A stretch of DNA of 64,000 nt from Haliotis asinina (taxonomy: Eukaryota; Mollusca; Gastropoda; Lepetellida; Haliotidae). The position numbers and the translations under genes are program-made. Location of the stretch: contig NC_090283.1 of the NCBI RefSeq assembly GCF_037392515.1, forward strand, positions 38,146,249 through 38,210,248, given 5' to 3'. Every line of letters begins with the position of its first letter. Within the stretch, counting starts at the first letter, position 1. Positions 32,654 to 46,700 of the stretch are shown piece by piece. The notes beneath the pieces were generated by a model. The model was not told where the DNA came from. It did not search any database and saw nothing but the letters and a program-made list of their open reading frames with translations.

Positions 32654-35600
32654 TTAACCACCTTCCACAAAAGCAATGTTTGTGTGTCCTGTTGTCTCCC
32701 TTTGTTTGATATCTTTGGTCATTCTGTTTCTGGCATAAGCCTTAACCGTGAACAAAGGCAGCATGAGAAGGACGCTAAGGAGGAATCCACAGCCCGCGAA
32801 GTAGAATAACATCTCTGTATTCGTCGTCATCTCCACAAGCATGTCTGAAAGGTCAATGAAGAATCTCCATGACTGTTGACATAAAGGTCAAATAAGGAAT
32901 AGCACAGTACAATGCCGCAGATACTGTCAATATAAATGCCAAACAAACAACAGTACGTCGCAGAGAATGTTGATATAAAGTCAGGAAAAGAATACTACAG
33001 TACAAAGTCGCAGAGACTGTTAATATAGAGTTCAAATGATATAATATAGAGAAGAATGTTGATCATGCTGAATTTGTGAGCATTTAATAAAAAACCCCTT
33101 CTCTTTGATGACGTACATGTTAAACAATAGGTTAACACTGACTCACTCGCAAGCGGGGGTCCTGACACACAGCCAAGTCCTTGAAACAGGAAGATCAGAC
33201 CCAGAGTTAAAGACAGCTTCTCTGCACCATACAAGGTCACGGTCACAAGGGAGATGATTGTTGTCCATCCTCCTGTGAAAGCAATCAAGCAAACGCATTG
33301 GTAAATGATGCTGAATCGAGTTATCAATGTTACATACTGTGTGCAATAACCATTTTCTGCATTTGTGGATGAAGATACAACCGGTGTTGACGCTTATCTT
33401 AGTGATGTATGAGTTGAATTTTACACCACCTTTTCATGGAAAATTTAAGCAAAACCCGGTCAGGGGTCATCAAGATTTGGATTGTTCGCATATTGGATTG
33501 TTGAAGGTACATACAATCCTTTGCCGACCACAGGGTTGCCCCCAGCTTCGATGAAGGAGAGAGCACTTTGGGATCTAGTAACATATTTAACCGATTTGTT
33601 GGGCCTACAGAGAAATACTCTCAACAGCATTGGAAAGAGATATTACATCAGTGAATTCAGCGCCTTGAGAAATCACTAGTGGTTTAAATATGTGCGCAAT
33701 GTAATTATCCTGTAATAATAATTTTCTTCTTTTCCTTCCACCTGAAAAGACTGAAACCATTTGATATGAAAGATTTATGTAAAACATGACCGAATAATCA
33801 TAGGATATACCTAGGAAAACACCGTGAAGTGTGCTGTTAAACATCAGGCTGACGTAAGATCTGCAGATGGGCACAAGGATGTCAGAAACTCCACACAGAC
33901 CTAATGCTGTTGTAAAGAGTATCAGTGGGGCTCTGGGCGATGTCATGGAAAGGCTACCAAAAAGGATTCGTCCAAAGAAACTTCCACCACCAATGGCTGA
34001 GACCAGTAAAGCGATCTCCGTGGACGTGACATCTGGTAAAGCTGCCACGGCCTGTTCCGGAATGTACGATCCGTATATGAAGAGACTGATTCCACTGAAT
34101 GTGGCTGACAGTAGAAACAAGATGAACAGAGGACGCTGCTTGAACATAGCACGGTCAAGGAAGCAGCAACTCTTTCGGCTTGTCAACACGTCTTTCTTTC
34201 CTGTAGCAATAATACAAACCATCTTTGTACAACGTGTTTCATATTAGCAAGGAAAAGCAATACTGACATGGTAATTGTTACTTAACCTTCATGTGTGAAT
34301 GACACAAAAACTCAGAGCAGTGACACACAACGTTCGAAATAGTTATCGGCCCGGAGGCCCAGCGCCGGTTGCTGTTGCATCGGGCCGACAGTTTCGAATA
34401 TTTGTAGGCCCGTGTAGCCTTCAGTAAATTATCTGTCATCTTTTTCCAGGCAAAATCTTTCCCATAGGTGTTTTCATCAATACCCGAGAGCCACGATTCA
34501 TCATGTGAAGATAATTTACAGCTCCACCTCATGGTATTTCAGCGCTTTGTGGGGTGGAATGGAAAAACCAGTCATAATAAAACACAAATTTCTCACCGCG
34601 CCATTGTCTTCGTTCATAAATGTTGTAGAAACGGCATGAAACTGTGTACAGTGTAATGTATTTTGTGTTTATTGTTCTGACTTTAACACAAGGGGCTTGC
34701 AGATTTCACTCGGGGCCTCTAGATTTCAAAGCATGCAGGCTGCATCTGGCCCTGATGACGAACTGGCAAAAACCGGCGACTCACGTACCCTTGCTTTGAT
34801 CTGGCTGCAGTATGAGGGAGCACCAGATGCTGTTGAGAGATATAGCGCCTATCATTAGCAGCGCGCCACGCCATCCAAAGTTGTCAAGGACGAGACTCCA
34901 AACAAGCGGAAAAGCAAGCATTCCCACGGCACCGCCAGTCGCCATGAAACACAGCGCAAGTGGCAGTCCTTTCCCAAAGTGGTGACTGATGCAGACAATA
35001 GCTGCAAGTTGACACAGAGCTGCACCAATACCTGGGGAAATAGAGCAAATTGTATATATGAACAGGGAATTAGATTCGCCATGCAATGCATATGAACCCG
35101 CACATCTAACTCGTAACAGGTTTTGACATCGGTTTTATCGAACTTATCCATAAAACTAATTCCTTTTGACACGACCAAACAAATACTTCTTGAAATTAGA
35201 TTGATTTGTTTAATGAGATGGGTGAACACTTATGTCAGAAGGAACGCCAAATTATTTACGTCAAAATTACTTTAGCATACTGGCTGTATACAAATTGATC
35301 TAGAATCGTACAGCTTGTTTGATATCACAGATTACGATAGATTGACTCAGAGAACCGTTGAGCTTGTTTGACATCACAGATTACGATAGATTGACTCAGA
35401 GAACCGTTGAGCTTGCTTGATATCACAGATTACGATAGATTGACTCAGAGAACCGTTGAGCTTGCTTGATATCACAGATTACGATAGATTGACTCAGAGA
35501 ACCGTTGAGCTTGCTTGATATCACAGATTACGATAGATTGACTCAGAGAACCGTTGAGCTTGCTTGATATCACAGATTACGATAGATTGATTCAGAGAAC

Positions 35601-37501
35601 CGTTCAGCTTGCTTGACGTCACAGATTAGTATGACCGTGGACAGATAACCGTGACACTAGCCTGACATCTGCAGTGTATAATGACAAGACGCATTCTGCC
35701 ATGACCTTACCTGGCATAACTCCGAGACACAGGTAGAGAAGATACAGGTTCGTAACCAATGCACTCAGGACCATTCCAAGCGTTAACAGAAGGCTTCCAA
35801 AGACGCTTGTCAGGCGCCACCCCACTCCCTCTATCAGGTACGAACCTAGAATAGCTAAACATACAAAATTCTCTCTCAGGTGGCGAAAAAATATAACAAA
35901 GTATGTTATGCTTTCATTCATTTTTCCACTAGGTGCGCACTGTTCAACCTTTCAACGAACAACATATACACAATCAGCGATCAAGCACTCAAATTTCTTA
36001 AGAACTGTATCAAATTGTATCTTGCATTCGTGTACACCTATTAAATCCATTAGTACACCTGTTCCACTTAATAATAATTTACGTTCCGGAACTCTCTGTT
36101 TTGTCAAAATATGTATAGATAACGGCTGTATGAAACTGAAAGTAATGGTGATGCATGGCGAGCTATTGAAAACAGTCATTATTGTGAACGCATTGCAAGG
36201 TTAAGATTCATATTCAATTGCGTACAAAAAGTCGTAGTTTAATAGCTTACGGATTAGAAATTAATGATTGAAACAGCTGGAAGTAAAATTATTTTTAAGA
36301 ACATTTTAGTACCTTTAACGAGAAAAGACGAGACTTAAATGTGTTTATATTTCGATGCCTCTAACTCTACTATCACGTTATTAGTTCATGAATACTGTCA
36401 CCATAGCTAATACGACGATGAAACGTTGTGCGTTGTTGTGGTCCACCATTTCAAGCAGAAGCATCCTCTAGCAAAACAAAATAATAATCAAACTGTGTTA
36501 CAAAACTCCTGTTTCAGACGCTGACGGAAGCCCAGAACACACTCTCAGAACCCCACATCGAGTTTACTTGTCATTGAACATTAAACACTTGAACATTAAG
36601 ACTTCGTCAAGACGATTATGAATATTTGTATGGACTATTTACTATAAAAAGCATTAAACCATTGATGAGGAAACGTTGTAGTTATGACACGAACTTTGGG
36701 AAATGCATTACGAATGTCATTTTCATGATAGGACAATTAGTACATATAATATAAGGCTATCAGAAGTTTAGACAGTGTTGGTCTGAGAGTGTGCGTCTTG
36801 ATTCAAGCACATACATATGGCAACAGGACAGAAATGTATTGGATGTCTACAACATGTTTCATGATCTTACCTCCGACACCCAGCATCCCCGCCATTAGAG
36901 AGCCAATCCACGACATCTGATAGTCAGAGAATCCTTCGATGTCCTTCAGGTGGGTGTACACCACGCCGTAGCTGTTTCCAAGTCCTTGGGGAAACAGGTG
37001 GAGGACAAATCCAGCAAATACCAGCATCACATTACGAATTGTTATTGAGGATGGTCGAGAAGCTGGGTGGTCCTTGGCGGCCATGTTGTTGATTGCTTCC
37101 TCAACATCTCCAAGCTTACTGTGAGTGAAGGATGCCTCATTATCCTCGAATCTATCACTGCAGGTTTTGTCATGAGAGTCTAAGTTGTTCAGATGTGGAT
37201 CAGTTATGTCAGTCTGGACCTTACTGTCATTTTGGATATCTTTGTCAAGATTTGAACCGGTACCTTGAGAAAGATAAATATCTTGGTGTGAACTGGTGTT
37301 GAGCTGATGTGCCTCCAGAGGGGGTTGACAGCTGTGGGAGGAGACATCTGGTGTCGTGGAGGCTTGCCCAGGGTCGGAGTGTGATGAGAGCGTGATGATG
37401 AAGACAGACGTCATTATGTCGCATGAAGGTCTTGAAGAAGACTGATGAGAAGTAGGGGTCCTCCAAGGCGGTCTGTAAGTGCTTAAAGAACCGCAGTTCA
37501 T
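32654..37501 (-). CDS. SLC16/monocarboxylate-transporter-like MFS protein (gene A)
   Basis: Six minus-strand exons: 37501-36871, 35854-35711, 35031-34789, 34200-33811, 33272-33147 and 32844-32654. All junctions are phase 1, and the total is 575 codons (574 aa). The start is the first in-frame ATG; one at 37414 is also possible. A Ser/Thr/Asp-rich cytosolic N-terminus of about 170 aa precedes 12 expected membrane helices. Family signs are GNSYGVVYTHL and SWIGSLMAGMLG in TM1-2, HHFGKGLPLALCFMATGG in TM5, FGWRG after TM6, a large loop, and FGRILFGSL and GGWTTIISLVTV in the C half. The usual MCT motif DGGWGWVV before TM1 is missing, as in gene B, so the pair is a diverged group. It should be a plasma-membrane carrier of small organic acids or related solutes; the substrate is not predictable. 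Gene B is its tandem paralogue. Confidence 0.85.
34310..34770 (-). repeat. Unclassified dispersed repeat (family D), copy 1
   Basis: Read on the minus strand, this intron segment of gene A aligns by eye with the plus strand at 63030-63350. Shared blocks are GACTGGTTTTTCCATTCC, GCGCTGAAATACCATGAGG, ATGATGAATCGTGG and TATGGGAAAGATT. It contains an 84-codon open frame with SHDESWLSGIDENTYGKDFA. No transposon family was recognised. Confidence 0.5.
35316..35630. repeat. 49-bp minisatellite, 6 copies
   Basis: ATTACGATAG starts at 35331, 35380, 35429, 35478, 35527 and 35576, exactly 49 bp apart, with very few differences. The array lies in the intron between exons 2 and 3 of transporter A, about 80 bp beyond the exon 2 donor. 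Confidence 0.95.
35855..36870. other. Intron 1 of transporter gene A
   Basis: AT-rich sequence without a recognised exon or repeat. Confidence 0.4.
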
Positions 37502-37969
37502 GTTTTGTCTTTTTATAACTTTCAGGACACCTTGAAAAATGGTCAGTTGACTGAAAAGACACGACCAGATACTATTCTCAGTATTCCGCAGTAGAGTTTC
37601 CAAGTGTCGAAGTGTATATTGTATTGACAGACATGCCGGTGTGTGAGCAGAGATTCATTAACATGATTAAACCCATAAACATGTTTACTGAGAGAGAAAT
37701 ACGATTAAAGTCTGGGATACGCAATGTCACACTGGCAGTTTATGTAGGGTGATAAAGTGGTAGGCAAAATGAGATAATATCTATGTTTAATGACGTCCAA
37801 CAGATCAATGAGATCTATCGCTCATGAAGTATACTGTTATTTCGTGGAGAGCTGTGTCTCAGACCTTCGTGCACGCTCTGTAAGTGTTTTCAGGCAAATG
37901 ACAGTTTTATAGCGTTTGTGCCTTTGTTTGCCAATTACTCTTTTAAGTTGCTATGTGCGTAACAGAGGC

Positions 37970-37970
<1 letters not shown>

Positions 37971-38000
<30 letters not shown>

Positions 38001-38012
38001 GGAGAGAGAGAG
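37971..38012. repeat. (GA)n microsatellite
   Basis: A nearly pure GA run interrupted by two GGG triplets, about 0.4 kb upstream of gene A. Confidence 0.85.
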
Positions 38013-38411
38013 CATGGCAGTAAGTATTATCCTTCTCATTTTCTGCTATCACTGTAGAAAGGAAGGGAATCAGAAATCTATTCAAATATAAGAGGGAAAG
38101 ACAAGAGTAGTTTACACAAAGCTTATGATGAGTTCATTCTCCCTGTCAATATATTTTCTCTATGCAGAATCCCCTTACGTTCATGAAATGTTATCTCCTG
38201 CTGTTGGTAGGCTACTAACAAAGGCTTTCAGAAATAATCACGGGGGCCCAAGAAACATTCTCACCTGGAAGTGAACGAGACATTTCACATTCATAGTCTC
38301 TTTGTTTCAGGTTATAATGTTCTGTAGTGTTAAGTCATGTTATGTATTTTTGTAAATGAGAGGTTTCACCAACACTTAGACTTTGTTTGTTAACAAAACG
38401 AAGAAACCGCC

Positions 38412-38487
38412 TATACAACGGCTTCTTTACTTCACACCCAGGTCTGTTGTATACAACGGCTTCTTTACTTTACACCCAGGTCTGTTG
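38412..38487. repeat. 38-bp tandem duplication
   Basis: Two near-identical copies starting TATACAACGGCTTCTTTACT, offset by 38 bp. Confidence 0.8.
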
Positions 38488-40089
38488 CTCCTTGTTACAT
38501 CTTCAGATGATAAACATGACATACTATGATAGAGGCGGTTCGGGGGTACGACACTTTTCTAGATCTCGAGACAAATACAGCATCTTTAGACGGATTGCAC
38601 ATATTTGAATGGATAATAGAAGAGTTCAGTAGGTGGGCGATACAAGGTTAACGTGACACTTATTGGTGAAAAGAGATTTGCAGTTGTATTCCTTCCTATC
38701 GCTCAGGCAGAATATTGTACTTCGAATGTTTAGTCTGTTGATGCAACCAGATCAAACATGCAAGTAAAGTCTTAGCAGTATTGTAATGACCATAAAATGA
38801 TAACATATTAACCAAATATCTTTCCTTATTTTTATTAAATGGGAATTTGGTTTGAAATGGGATTAATACGTATATCAATCGTAACAACAATCAGTGTTAC
38901 TCTGTTAATAAAATAATACACGAAACATTTCCTATGCAAATATTGTGACAAATACATAAACCTAACGCTGCCACTTTTGTAGCATCAGATATTTGTTTCA
39001 GTGAAAGTTCTCGTTGCTTCAACTATTTTCTCGTTACTTCACCTGGTTTTCGCTACTTCTATTACTTTCCTGTTGTTTCAAGGTAGATTCTATGAACTGG
39101 AAAATGTCAAGTGTCGTTATAAAGATGCTGTAAATTCCAACACACAAGTATGACGTACTCAGATCAGTATCTAGTGTACTTTACACAACAGTGAACCGTT
39201 CAAGGACACCGGAATATGCATGTCTGAAGACCTTTCGCATATCGTTTAAACGAAAGGAAAACAAGAATGATGGAGCGAAATTGGACATGTTTACGACGTT
39301 TTCATAACATACAACCAGTGTGATCCAGAACATAGTTCTAACGAGTACCAGCACAAAGCCGATAGGCGGGACAGCGACTTAGTCGCTTTAATTCTTGGAA
39401 TCCCTGCCATGTTTTGCATGAAGATATCTTGCTAACGATATAGACTATATGAGATATGAGATATAAATATACTTCTTCTGACTTCGTTACATATGGTGAA
39501 TGACATAATTTAACTGCCTTTTCGAAATTTGGACTAAATATTCTTTTCAAAGTATTGCAAACTCGTTTCATCAGCGTGTTGTGTATGTATATCTTGTTCA
39601 GGAGCCTGTTTCAACTAAAACGTATGATTACCTCGTATGATCTTTGCATTTTTGTGTATTGTTTATTCCAATAATATCTGCACATTGAAACCTACTCGAA
39701 TATGTAACGATATTGATTGTGCCTCAGTTTCTGCTTGGACTGTCTAATAATGGCAATAGTGATAGTACTCCACGTGTACAGCACATGAATAAAATAGTGG
39801 CATGAACAGAGGAAGTTAAATTGTTCTGCTCCAATCTGCTTCTTGAAGTTACTTCACCTTTGTGTACCAACGCACTGGTCAGTATTGTTGATTGTATTAA
39901 CGTATCTACCGACTTGTTCAATCACGTTTCTCAGTTTGGTATTCAAACGCCAACGGGTTCTGACTATTTCCACTTACGTGTTGTTTGAAGCGTAAACATT
40001 AATTAGTCATTGTACCCCTTGATGTGGATATTTGGTTCTTTAAAGGTTGTTCCCACCTTACTGATGATACTAAAGTGTATTATATATTG

Positions 40090-40420
40090 TTTATATCTGG
40101 GCTGTTTGATATATTAAAAAAATGTTAATATGGCGGTTGCCATTATAGCTGTTATCTGAAAGTAGAGATGATTTTGTCTTGGACCCCACTGACAGTGGCC
40201 GACACACAAGCAACTGCGCCCCCACCCTTGCATCAGTCTGGTATTACTTCTTAACTGATGAAATAGTTGTATATACTGTAATTCTGATTTTGCTTCTGAT
40301 CGCTTGAATGTGGCGAGTATTTGATGTCCCTGCTGATTTACCAATTGTCAAGGAGGATATAGAAGCAGCCGGAAAGGAGAAATAGTTTCTAGCTCAATAA
40401 AATGTTTAGTTTTGAAGATA
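40090..40420 (-). repeat. LINE fragment, RNase H region (I/Nimbus-like family)
   Basis: The minus strand gives GGGAVACVSATVSGVQDKII. This corresponds to DGCAVAYATVIGSRTI in the longer antisense LINE at 50.9 kb and represents the start of the RNase H domain. It is isolated and frame-broken. Confidence 0.5.
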
Positions 40421-40806
40421 TTTTTATTTTACATTCTAAATTCTTTAAATACTTTGTATGTGATCGAAAATAATAAGTGAGAACTTGGCCTCTTTAACCC
40501 TTATTATTAGGATACTGCAAAAAAAATATTTTTGATTTTGAAATTTTATATCCATTTTGTAAACGCAATTAATCACCTTATTGACAGATTATATAAAATT
40601 CTATGCATGTTTAATGCCATCCAGAAACAGAATCGTTTTGAAACCTTTTACTTTTTATGCTAAATAAATCCGATCCGATAAACCCCGATCTTGCGAATGC
40701 AAAATGCCGTTTAGAAAGTGATCAAACGTGACCGATCCATATTAAGGAGTACACGTTCTCACATTAATGTAGACATTCTACTACAATGTTATGTCGAGTA
40801 GAAAAG

Positions 40807-40930
40807 AGCGGTGGCTGAGTTAGCAACTGTATGCTGGCGATAACATACCTGACTCTGAAAGAGTGGGTTCAAATCCCGAATTAGACTCAACCCACCAAAA
40901 GTTGATACTGATTATAACTATCAGTGAAAT
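40807..40930 (+). repeat. SINE with a Ser/Leu-type tRNA-like head
   Basis: TGGCTGAGTTAGCA (box A-like) and GTGGGTTCAAATCCCG (box B-like) stand about 50 bp apart, as in class II tRNAs. The presumed acceptor-stem ends do not pair, so it is not called a functional tRNA gene. The 3' extent is uncertain. Confidence 0.5.
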
Positions 40931-42815
40931 AGATAGTTGATTTAATCTTAATCACGTTTAGGCATTGGAGCAATTATACAAAATGAAGAAGGAAATTTCA
41001 CTTACGTTCAAATGCCATCAAATCGTCTTGAAAGTGTCTTTAAACATGAATTTGGTAGGTGCTTTATGAACTGAGAATGCATGTTTTCAGCATCAATAAC
41101 GTCCACATACAGTTCAGGTTGCAAACTTTTACAAGACAGACATTAATATTATTGCGAGTCAACTTTTTAAAAATTCCGTGTCAAGGATGCAGAGATATCA
41201 GATGGGCTCGCAGGAATAGGGACACTTCCACGTGATAGAAGTTATGAACCTCGACAGGATTTAAGTGTCTTTGATTTCACTGAGGTTGTAGCTGTGGCCC
41301 TGGCTGTGCTTGTGGTTCTGTTTCAGGTAACGGACGGGTTAAAGGTACAACAGCAGATAAAAGGATTTAAGATTCTTTTCAATGGAAGACAAAGCTGTTG
41401 GTCTGTGACCCAGCATTCTGCTGTCGGTCACGCAACTGTTTGTTTGGAGGAAGAAGCTGCAAAAGAATATACACTTAACTCGATTGAGTTTGGATACTGT
41501 TCATTTTCTTTTCTTCAGCGAGACAGACATTTGTTGTACTTCACCCTGATAATTTTGGTTCCTCTTTCAAAGACGGGGCATTATTTAGGATAAACGTTGT
41601 GCTCACCATTGCAGTTTGCACATTTGATATAATTTGTGCCCTTAACACTTAATACATCAGAGCCGATGTGGTATAGACACAGACATTCTGATGTTGAAAT
41701 AACCAACTTTGACTTAACTTGGATGCTTTGAAGGAACCAATGGAAACAGATATGGTGCTGTCTTTAGAAGTATCTAATGGCCTTTTCTAGTAAAACGTTT
41801 CACATACGTCACTCCTTAAGATTTTAGTTCCTGTGTAATTTGCCCTTCTGACATGTCAGACGGTATTGTCAACATGATGTGCTGTTGGCTGTCTATGGAT
41901 TGCTGTCGAGGAACACAGTCTGTATTAAGGGACAGTGTCACCACAAATACCTTCAACGGGTTTGGATACAGAAAATCGATGTATTTAGGGTAGCAGATCA
42001 ACGTGTTCTAAACCGAAAACGTGACCATGAGTCAATACTGGTAAGAGATTCATCATTAGAAGATGAAACAGTATATACCTCTCTTGTCTTATTTTACTGC
42101 CAGCGCCAGGGTCGTATAGTCGTGTTTTGTCATATTTTGAAGCAGAAGTCCGAAGCACCGAGTAGTACAGATACAGGAAGTTAATGTTGTGTCAAACAGT
42201 AAGAGGCTGATTCCGTCCTTGGCAGTTATCCGAGGACCGGAAGTCAGTTATGCCATATTGGTCCATGACCCCCACTCTGACAGCGGACTCTAGGAAGATT
42301 GATATTTTTTCAGCATGACGGAATTTCAACATATTTCTTTAAAAAGATATAGAATCACTCTACCACCCGTCCAGATGAAGTTGTACCGGTGCGTTGGATA
42401 AAAAGAAGGTTCTTATGCCCTCAGCCATCAGTATCCTGTCCTCAACTGACACAGGGGCGCAACCTACGGTACACGGAATGCCCAATTTGGTCGCCTCCTA
42501 AGACAGTGTCTAAAGTCCGGAAGTGCTATTAGCGTTACTCAGAGCTCAACACCCACTTCTCTTGTGCATTCGTCTGTTAAAATGTTGAATGAATTTGTTC
42601 GTATAGGGGCTGAGACTTTAGTGATTAGATTCCCGCGTGATTGTGTTGTACAGGAAAAAAATACAATAAAAATCATAAGCATCTTCAAGAAGGTGACTAT
42701 AGTGGCTCCCAATGAATATATATAGTCAAGTGGATTGATCGAATCAGTCTACCACCCGTCCTGATGACTATAGTGGCTCCCCATTTTTCAAGGGCAGACC
42801 TTTACAAGTATACTC
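40931..42815. other. Intergenic stretch between transporters A and B
   Basis: Two plus-strand open frames (41294-41593 and 41879-42184) have no recognisable domain, no splice support and no similarity to other parts of the window. An 18-bp string (GACTATAGTGGCTCCC) is repeated at about 42696 and 42766. Confidence 0.4.
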
Positions 42816-43084
42816 GACCCGTGAAGGTCCGGGGTAGACTACGCCTTCAGCAACCCATGCTTGCCATAAAAGGCGACTATGTTTGTCGTATGAGGCGACT
42901 AACGGGATTGTGTGGTCAGACTCGATGACTTGGTTGACACATGTCATCGGTTCCCAATTGCGCAGATCGATGCTTATGTTGTTGGTCACTGCATTGTCTG
43001 GTCCAGACTCCATTATCTACAGACCGCCGCCATATAGGTGGAATATTGTTGAGTGCGGGGTAAAACTAAACTCACTCACTCACT
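42816..43084 (+). repeat. SINE-like retroelement, group A (full length) with TSD
   Basis: It starts GACCCGTGAAGGTCC and ends in (ACTC)n. It is flanked by ACAAGTATACTC (42804-42815) and ACACGTATATTC (43085-43096), a duplication with two differences. Confidence 0.75.
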
Positions 43085-43739
43085 ACACGTATATTCACTA
43101 CTAGTAAGAATATTAAAATATGTGTTATTGCTTTATAACAGTTCCTCCGCTGAAGACAAGGTAATGAGATGTGTATCGGATATGATATTGTCCAAAAGTA
43201 TTCATAACCATGTATTAAAGTAAACTAATACTTGCTCCCATGAAGCTTTAATATCGTCAGCATCTGTGTTCCGTGGTCCTTTCGTTATAAAGCTGTACCC
43301 ATGAAAAGTCCCATTAAGACTTTAGTTCAGCAAAGGATTGCTCTATAAAGCCGGAAACAACATAATCAAGACTGGTGGCCAATAACCTATTGTATATAAT
43401 GGGACAGAGGCAAGGAATTATCAGATTTACGATTTCAGTGTAGTAAGAACACTGCTGAAACCGGTTCGATGAAGATCGACTACTTAAACACTTACACCTT
43501 CTGCTGAACCACGGAAGACATTGCTGTCGTTTTTTATGAACTAAATATGAGATCATGCAAATCGGCCTGTGTCTCGAAGAAAGAATACGCTTGGGACCCT
43601 AGTTCATTGCTGGCAGCTATATTATCTCTGCTGTATCGAGGCAACATCATGGATATTCATTCTTGTAGTTTAAGTCGCAACATGGAATGACCCAATGAAT
43701 CACCACACACCAGTATACTCGGGAGCTATCGTCAGTTCA

Positions 43740-46700
43740 TTAGGTAGTTTTATCTGGACTGAACGCCATGTTATCAACACCAGGATCCACAACCTTTGTA
43801 GGCAGTTCTTCAGAAGTACAAGAGGTCTTCCGTGTTTGCATTATCGATACAATATTACAAACTGTTGTCACTGCGAAGGCTATTCCAGCGACGTAAAATG
43901 AGCTTTCCTTCCCAAATATTGTTGCTAGGTAACCTGAAACATACAAAATATCACACCAACAGTTCCTCAGTTACTACTACTTTTGGCGGCTCCTCAAATG
44001 ACTTTATCACGTTGTTTACTGTAGCGTTTAGCAACGCTTACTCGGTAACTCGCTTGATAGATACTGCTGAGTGTTCTGTAAAACTACACTCACTCACGCT
44101 TTCATAGTCATTCAACAAGATTTGCAATACGTCGTAACTTACTTTGTACTGGTGGTCCTACCAATGAGCCAAGCCCGTCGCACACCATATGCATGCCAAA
44201 TACTCTTGACAAATTATCAAGACCGAACAGTTCCACAGTCACTAGCGATAGAATGCCCACCCAACCTCCTGAAATATGAAAGAAAGTGAGTACTCGGATG
44301 ACCGAGTTGAGAAGGTTGGCAAAAACCTTGTTTAACATTCATGGGTACTGACGTTCTTATAATCTGCTGGAAACCATCTTACCTATAGCCAGTCCATTTA
44401 CAGCGCTGCTAATGTGGAGAGTCGCGGGACCGTCACAGAGTGGGACAATCAGGTTAGAGATGCCACAAACACAGCCAGAAAGTATCAACATGTATTTTGT
44501 TGAATGTTTGTTCACCATGGCGATTCCAGAGAACAAAACACGCCCTATCATGCTGCCATATCCAGAAGATGAAACAATGAGCGCAGCTTCCGATGACGTC
44601 ATGCTGAATGGTGGTGCTGTCACGTAGCCGGGAAGAAAAGTTGGGAAAGTGAAGTAGCCAAAGCCGAAGGGAAATAGAGCAACACAGAAAACAACTGCTC
44701 CTGGCAAACGATGTATTTTGAAACAGTTGATAACAGTCTCTGTCAAGGAAACTTTAGGCCAATGAACATCTCCTGAAAAGAAATCATGAACAATTACAGA
44801 AAGTGACGCTATAATTGTAAATTTACAGCATTCTCATTTTAATTTTAATTTAATGAAATTCATGATGTACTCGGTTTGATATTCTGAATTATATTCCATA
44901 CTTTTGATTAAGTGAATACGTATGGAGTCATTTTACTTTCGTCTGATCTGTCCCCTAAATCTAGAGTATGCTCATACTCTCAGGAAGCACGGCAATCTGT
45001 AAATTCTCTAAAAAGTCTTGGTTTAAACAGTAAAGGTCTCCACCCTACTTCTGTTAAAATATAGAAAAGAATGATTCTTCCGACGAGCTTTTATGGTTGT
45101 GAACTTTTAGCCATTCTTTGAGGTAAAGATTATGACTTGGTCTAAAGTACAAAGAACAGATAATTTGCCAGATGCATTCAGGGCTTCGGTAAGCGCCTTT
45201 CCGTTGCTTCAGTCCTAGGTAACCGTGGATTGTGGAGTATGGATGGATATACAGATAAATGTAAACTATTATTTCTTGGCAAGCTGTTTAACAGCAAGTG
45301 TAATTCTTCATTCAAAGATACTGTCTGTGTACATCTAGCCACCTTTCAAAATAGAACAGCTACCTCACATCGTATATGTGATACACTTATTCAAATCAGT
45401 TTCAAATACAGCCTCTTCAATTATCTTAGTGACTATCTAGTTTTTGGAAGGTTTCCATGTAAATCGTCATGGTGAAGAATAATTATTAGTTGTATAAATG
45501 AATCTTAAACCTAACGATGGGTTTTTCAAGTGTGTGCAAGACAAGACATGAATAGATATCACCTGACCCACAATTTCTTTGGTGTACATAGATTGTATTG
45601 TTTGATGTATTTTTACCCACAATTTAAAGGTATATTACTGTTTTGTGTACAAATGTGAAAATTCTCAAAATGTTGCGAACTGTAGAAAAGCTATTGTAAT
45701 GATTATGACTGCACTATAATTCTGCACTGTGAACACTATGTGTACAAGAGAAATATAACGTCTTTTCATAACTCTTAGAAATGTCACGGAGATGCATGAT
45801 TGTCCTCATTTGTAAATACTTATGTTCCTTGCTTCCCTCCCTGAACTTTGCATTCTAGACCTTTCTTTTTTCTGTGTACATATGACATAGTTATATATGA
45901 GTATATGAATGTTTTGTAGATATATTGCTGTGGTAATGTTGCTGTAAATGTTTTATGTATATGTTTACAATGATCTTCGGACCGCAGTCTGGAAGAAACA
46001 AAGAGATTCATTCATTCATTCATTCATATAAAAACATTTTATAGAAGGTAGATGACGATGCTAGGGACCAGTATGTTTGTTTCCTGCATGGGCTGTAGAT
46101 GGATTTGCGTCATCCCTTAAGCCGTTAGCAATTTAGACAAATCTAGGCATGCATAAAAAATCCCGACTAAACCAGTAGTAAAATTGTATTTACTTTGGAT
46201 GTTTGGGGACAATAATGTTACAATACTTTTTAACCCTCCTTCCTGATTCTTCACTTTGAGGAATAATTTAAATATATCAGTAGCTGATAGAAAGTTAGAT
46301 TATGTTTTCAACAAATCATCGTCCCCATTTTTAATAGTATTAGTGTTTCTGAACACAGCTTAAAGTTTGTTTGAAATAGTCTTTGTTTGCAAAGCTTATA
46401 CACGATTAAGTGATCCTTTCAAAGGGCATGAGAGTAGCTATTCTAAATGTTTTGGTAAAACTCAAGGCCACGAATGTGATTGTGTCTGGGTACATACGTA
46501 GGTGTGTTACACGTGCTGCAGCTCCTGGCTGTTGTGCCAGTCACATGCATCATGGGCATATGGCTTACTTCCATAGTGAATAACGAAAGAAACAGAACGG
46601 TTTAACATTTGGGAATGGTTGCTTACGATATGGTGGATAAATATCAAACAGATCCAGACGTATGTTATCACCTTTGCTGTTCTTCGGAGTTATCCAGAGA

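Larger units (their letters stand above)
37604..40080. other. Upstream and intergenic region of transporter gene A
   Basis: It contains a (GA)n microsatellite (about 37971-38012) and a 38-bp tandem duplication (38412-38487, unit starting TATACAACGGCTTC). The promoter of gene A should lie in the first few hundred bases, but no TATA/initiator pair was convincing. Confidence 0.4.

Noticed and set aside
33399-33679. Short open frames in intron 4 of transporter A
   Set aside because: They lie between two well-supported exons with correct phases and show no similarity.
40807-40895. Possible functional tRNA-Ser/Leu gene
   Set aside because: Pol III boxes are present but the acceptor-stem ends do not pair, and SINE-like sequence follows.
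41294-42184. Two plus-strand open frames (99 and 101 codons)
   Set aside because: No recognisable domain, no paralogue in the window and no consistent splice signals.
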